Shown: in pieces, positions 4,709 to 7,897 of the stretch
Layout: every line of letters begins with the position of its first letter
How positions within the stretch are numbered: position 1 is the stretch's first letter
Assembly: GCA_030147645.1 (NCBI GenBank)
Contig: JASBUY010000265.1
Location: 1 to 7,897, forward strand
Direction of reading: 5' to 3'
DNA length: 7,897 nucleotides
DNA from: Aquabacter sp.
Lineage (GTDB): Bacteria > Pseudomonadota > Alphaproteobacteria > Rhizobiales > Xanthobacteraceae
The notes under the pieces: generated by a model
What the model was told of the DNA's origin: nothing
The model's input: only the letters and a program-made list of their open reading frames with translations
The model's database searches: none
Program-made: the position numbers and the translations under genes

Positions 4709-6226
4709 TCAACCCCCGCCCGGCGCGGGCTTGGCAGGGGCGCTCACGGGCGCTGGCGAGCGGGTATGGAGGGAATCGGGCGTGCGCTTGCCCACCGATT
4801 CCCAGAACATCAGCACGAGCGCCGCTATGGTGATGCCGAGCGTCGCATAGCGAATCCAGCGCGGCGCCGGTCCCCCGGTGTGGACGGTGCCGTCCTCCAC
4901 GTCCCGCTTATGGTTGAGCGCGAGGGCGTAGAAGACCATGGTGGCGATTACGAAGATCAGCGACCAGCGGGTCTGGTTTCCGTCCGACCCCACCAAGGCC
5001 CAGAGCGAATAGACGGCGGCGATGAGCGCGATCAGCGTATAGAGGCTGTACTCGCGCGTCGGCATCTGCTTGTAGCCCAGCACTTTCAGTGCCACGGCTG
5101 AATAGATGTAGGGCAGCAGCGTCATGATCACGGCGATGGACGCGATCTTGCCGAACTGTTCGCTGGCCGTCGGCGACATGGTGGCGAAGATCTGCACGCT
5201 CATGATCACGGCGACGATGGCGAGGCCGATGGAGGGAACGCCCTTGTCGTTCACCTTGGAAAAGACCGTGGGAAACAACCCGTCATCGGCCGCCGCCTTA
5301 GCGGTCTGACCCACCAGCAGCGTCCAGCCGGCCAGGGAGCCGAGGCAGCCGATGGCGGCGCAAGCGGCCACCACATTGGCGGCGGTGTCGCCCAGCGCGA
5401 GCCGCGCCGCATCCGCGAAGGGGGCCGAGGAGGCCACCAATTCCTTGTTGGGGATCATCCCCATGATCGCGGTGGAGGAGAGCACATAGCAGACCGCCGC
5501 GATGATGACGCCGAACACGGTGGCGATGGGCACATTGCGCCGTGGATTCTCCACCACCCCAGCCGAGACCGAAGCCGTCTCCACGCCGATGAAGGCCCAG
5601 AGCGTGAAGTTCAGCGTCGCGCCGATGGCGCTGAGCGGCGGCTGGCCCGACACGTTCCAGCCCTCGGCATAGGTCTGTCCTGAGAACCAGAACCAGCCGA
5701 GCAGCGCCATGCCGATGATGGGAAAGAGTGCGAAGGACGTGGTGAAGGATTGCAGCCGCCCCACGACGTTGGGGCCGAGAATATTGGCATAGGTGAAGAA
5801 CCAGACCAGCGCGACTTGGGCCAGCGCCGAGACCAAAGGCTCTTTCAGGACCGGGAAGAAGGCGGTGAGATAGCCGAGCCCGGCCACCGCCAGCCCCACA
5901 TTGCCCACCACGTTGGCGAGCCAATAGATGAGGTTGGTCTGGTAGCCCATATAATCGCCGAAGGCCTTGCGCGCATAGGCATAGGGTCCCCCGGCGGCGG
6001 GATCGATGGCTGCGAGCTTGGCGAAGACCAGCGCCAGGGAGACGGCGCCGACAATGGTGATCAGCCAGCCGAATATGGCGATGCCGCCGGTCGTGGCGAG
6101 GTTGGCGGGCAGCATGAAGACACCCGACCCCATCATATTGCCCGCCACCATCAGCGTGGCCGCGACGAGGCCGATCTTCTTGGGTTCCCGGCCCGATGCG
6201 GCCGGGCCCGCGGCAGTGTCCGCCAT
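4709..6226 (-). CDS. adiC: AdiC-type arginine/agmatine antiporter (APC superfamily)
   Basis: Inner-membrane exchanger of 505 residues with about 12 hydrophobic segments. It closely resembles Escherichia coli AdiC (445 residues) from about residue 18 to 445 at a constant offset of 8. Shared features are the substrate-binding loop GNMMGSGVF (N30, S34), gate residues Y101 and W210, E216 (FIGVE), W301 (GWTLLVGQ) and N109. AdiC imports arginine and exports agmatine, removing the proton consumed by decarboxylation. Three guanidinium-pocket positions differ: AdiC C97 is N105, M104 is L112 and S357 is A365, so substrate choice may be shifted. The tail (about 480-505) is a Pro/Ala-rich extension absent from AdiC. 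The ATG at 6226 has GAGG eight bases upstream and lies 18 bp after the decarboxylase stop, so the two genes form an operon. No adiY-like regulator separates them, unlike in E. coli. Confidence 0.88.
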   Translation of the reverse strand: MADTAAGPAASGREPKKIGLVAATLMVAGNMMGSGVFMLPANLATTGGIAIFGWLITIVGAVSLALVFAKLAAIDPAAGGPYAYARKAFGDYMGYQTNLIYWLANVVGNVGLAVAGLGYLTAFFPVLKEPLVSALAQVALVWFFTYANILGPNVVGRLQSFTTSFALFPIIGMALLGWFWFSGQTYAEGWNVSGQPPLSAIGATLNFTLWAFIGVETASVSAGVVENPRRNVPIATVFGVIIAAVCYVLSSTAIMGMIPNKELVASSAPFADAARLALGDTAANVVAACAAIGCLGSLAGWTLLVGQTAKAAADDGLFPTVFSKVNDKGVPSIGLAIVAVIMSVQIFATMSPTASEQFGKIASIAVIMTLLPYIYSAVALKVLGYKQMPTREYSLYTLIALIAAVYSLWALVGSDGNQTRWSLIFVIATMVFYALALNHKRDVEDGTVHTGGPAPRWIRYATLGITIAALVLMFWESVGKRTPDSLHTRSPAPVSAPAKPAPGGG

Positions 6227-6244
6227 GGTGCGTCCCTCTTTTCG

Positions 6245-7897
6245 CTAGCCCGCTTTGATGCAGAGAATGCGATACACCCCGTTCTCTACCTCGACGCCGT
6301 GGGTGTCGTGTCCAAAGCCCGGGAACTGGCGGTCAAAGGCCTCAAGCGCCTTGAGATAGCCCAGCACCGGCCCGTCCGCGGCGCCGGCATTCTCGCCCGG
6401 CATGAGAAGCGGGATGCCCGGCGGGTAGGGAACGACCCCGGTCGCCACGGTGCGCCCGGCGAGGCCCTCCAATGTCACGCTCTCCACTTCGCCTTTGACC
6501 AGCCGCTCATAGGCTTCCACGGGCGAGCAATCGGGATGCGGCAATTGCGAGAAGGCGGCGGCCATGGCGGCGGTGGTCTTCAGCGCCTTCATGGCCGCGA
6601 ACATGGAATCCGAGAGATCTTTCAGGCCCATGCGCCCATAGCGGGCGGGCGCGAGCGCCACCAGTTCGGGCAACACTTCGGCCAGTGGCGCGTTCTCGTC
6701 ATAGTCGCGCTTGAAGTCGGCAAGTTCGCTGACCAGCGTGCCCCATTTGCCCTTGGTGATGCCGAGCGAGAACAGGAACAGGATGGTGAAATCGGTGGTC
6801 TTCTCGACCACAATGCCCTGTTGGTCCAAATACAGGGTCACGATGGCGGCGGGAATGCCGGTGTCCGCCAGCACGCCGCTTGCCGACATGCCCGGCGTCA
6901 CGACCGACACCTTGATGGGGTCGAGCATGCACCAATTGCCCTCCAGCCCCTCGAAGCCATGCCAAGCCGCACCGGGCTCCAGCACCCAGCAGGCGGGGTC
7001 AGTGACGAGCTGCTCCTCGTCGGCCAGATGGAAGGCCACATGCGCGCCGGTCCGTGCGTCACGGACCTGGTCCGCCTGCCAGGTGTTGAAGAACCAGGTT
7101 CCACGGTCCGCATAGGCGGCGTTCATGCGCGCCATGAGCTGGCGGAAAGCCACAGCCTCGCGGATGGATTCGGTGGTGAGCGCCTGCCCCGAGGGGCCGT
7201 CCATCATGGCCGCGCTCACGTCGTTCGAGGCGATGATGGCGTAATTGGGCGAGGTGGAGGCGTGCATCATGAACGCCTCGTTGAACCGCACATGCTCGAT
7301 GGGCCGGCGCCCGTCCCTCACATGAATGAAGGAGGCCTGGGACAGCGCCGCCAGCAGCTTGTGGGTGGATTGGGTGGCGAAGATGGTGGGCTTGGTCGCG
7401 TCATGGTCCGCCGGGTCGCCATGCATGGCGAAGCGGTCGCGATAGAGCGGATTGAACCGCGCATAGCCGTACCACGCCTCGTCGAAGTGAAGGCGGTCCA
7501 CGCTCTGGCCCAGCAGGTCCTCGACGCCGGCCACGTTGTAGCAAAGCCCGTCATAGGTGGAATTGGTGATGATGGCGTGGACCGGAGTCGGATCGACGCC
7601 CTCGCTTACCAAGGGATTTGCGGCGATGGAGGCGGCGATGGCGGCCTTGGACAGATGGGATGGCGGGATCGGGCCGATGATGCCGAGACCGTTGCGGGAC
7701 GGCATCATATAGGTGGGAATGGCGCCGGAGAGCGTCATGGCGTGCTCGGCGCTCTTATGGCAGTTCCGGTCGCACAGGCACACCTGATCGCGCGTCACGC
7801 TGGCCATGAGGATCACGCGGTTCGAGGTGGAGGAACCGTTGGTCACCGTATAGCTGCGGTGGGCGCCGAACACGCGGGCGGCATATTTCTCGCTTTG
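6245..7897 (-). CDS. adiA: Inducible arginine decarboxylase, AdiA type (N-terminus off window)
   Basis: PLP-dependent fold-type I decarboxylase converting arginine to agmatine and CO2 with uptake of a cytosolic proton. The visible 550 residues run open to the right edge. They correspond to roughly the C-terminal three quarters of the 755-residue E. coli AdiA; the wing domain and linker are missing only because the window ends. The fragment begins at EKYAARVFGA, within the catalytic domain. It shows DRNCHKS (43-49), STYDG, HFDEAWYGYARFNP (PLP-contacting Asp D139) and the Schiff-base lysine in STHKLL (K180, codon 7358-7360). The C-terminal domain contains YPPGIPLLMPGEN. The EAWYGYARFNP stretch matches AdiA rather than lysine decarboxylase CadA/LdcI (SAWVPY...) from memory, so arginine is the favoured substrate. 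The stop lies 18 bp before the antiporter start. Start, promoter and regulation are outside the window. Confidence 0.9.
   Translation of the reverse strand, partial: QSEKYAARVFGAHRSYTVTNGSSTSNRVILMASVTRDQVCLCDRNCHKSAEHAMTLSGAIPTYMMPSRNGLGIIGPIPPSHLSKAAIAASIAANPLVSEGVDPTPVHAIITNSTYDGLCYNVAGVEDLLGQSVDRLHFDEAWYGYARFNPLYRDRFAMHGDPADHDATKPTIFATQSTHKLLAALSQASFIHVRDGRRPIEHVRFNEAFMMHASTSPNYAIIASNDVSAAMMDGPSGQALTTESIREAVAFRQLMARMNAAYADRGTWFFNTWQADQVRDARTGAHVAFHLADEEQLVTDPACWVLEPGAAWHGFEGLEGNWCMLDPIKVSVVTPGMSASGVLADTGIPAAIVTLYLDQQGIVVEKTTDFTILFLFSLGITKGKWGTLVSELADFKRDYDENAPLAEVLPELVALAPARYGRMGLKDLSDSMFAAMKALKTTAAMAAAFSQLPHPDCSPVEAYERLVKGEVESVTLEGLAGRTVATGVVPYPPGIPLLMPGENAGAADGPVLGYLKALEAFDRQFPGFGHDTHGVEVENGVYRILCIKAG

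Noticed and set aside
4718..4730. GCCCG-GCG-CGGGC hairpin as a gapR terminator
   Set aside because: The stem is short, no U-run follows, and it lies inside the 3' coding end of the antiporter gene.
7318..7554. 78-codon - strand frame inside the decarboxylase
   Set aside because: An out-of-frame shadow of the AdiA catalytic domain, whose own frame contains the Schiff-base lysine.

Overview
The window is GC-rich and almost entirely coding. It reads like a chromosome segment of an alphaproteobacterium, most likely Hyphomicrobiales near Xanthobacter, Azorhizobium or Bradyrhizobium relatives. The signs are a GapR-type nucleoid protein, a FixK-type CRP/FNR regulator beside a FixJ-like receiver, a DivK-like single-domain receiver and a TTGACG-type -35 promoter. 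The genus is inference. Two CDSs are cut by the window: a receiver-GGDEF protein at the left edge and an arginine decarboxylase at the right edge. No tRNA, rRNA, CRISPR, transposase or phage gene was seen.

Positions 1-2694 (- strand) hold a translationally coupled signalling operon: a soluble double-PAS histidine kinase, a single-domain receiver (ATGA overlap), then a receiver-GGDEF protein (TGATG overlap). The GGDEF domain has an intact c-di-GMP inhibitory-site motif. However, its main metal-binding Asp is Asn and a catalytic-region Lys is Ser, so it may bind nucleotides rather than make c-di-GMP. Positions 2695-2957 are non-coding and contain an intrinsic terminator for the gene upstream.

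Positions 2958-4286 hold an oxygen/redox-type regulatory pair, both on the - strand: a FixK-like regulator and, upstream of it, a FixJ-like stand-alone receiver with a TTG start. A 9/10 match to the FNR/FixK box lies about 70 bp before the receiver start, in the intergenic region shared with the divergent gapR gene. This suggests FixK feedback on its neighbour. The 147-bp gap between the two genes carries an elaborate inverted repeat built on CCTWAGG.

Positions 4357-4680 (+ strand) hold gapR with a recognisable promoter. Positions 4709-7897 (- strand) hold a two-gene operon for an AdiA-type arginine decarboxylase (N-terminus off the window) followed 18 bp later by an AdiC-type arginine/agmatine antiporter. 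Together these form a proton-consuming acid-resistance cycle. The antiporter keeps the aromatic gate but differs at three positions of the guanidinium pocket, so its true substrate pair deserves testing.

The window shows known families in an interesting arrangement. I see no wholly new system. The best leads are the degenerate GGDEF protein, the FixK-box loop and the altered AdiC-like pocket.
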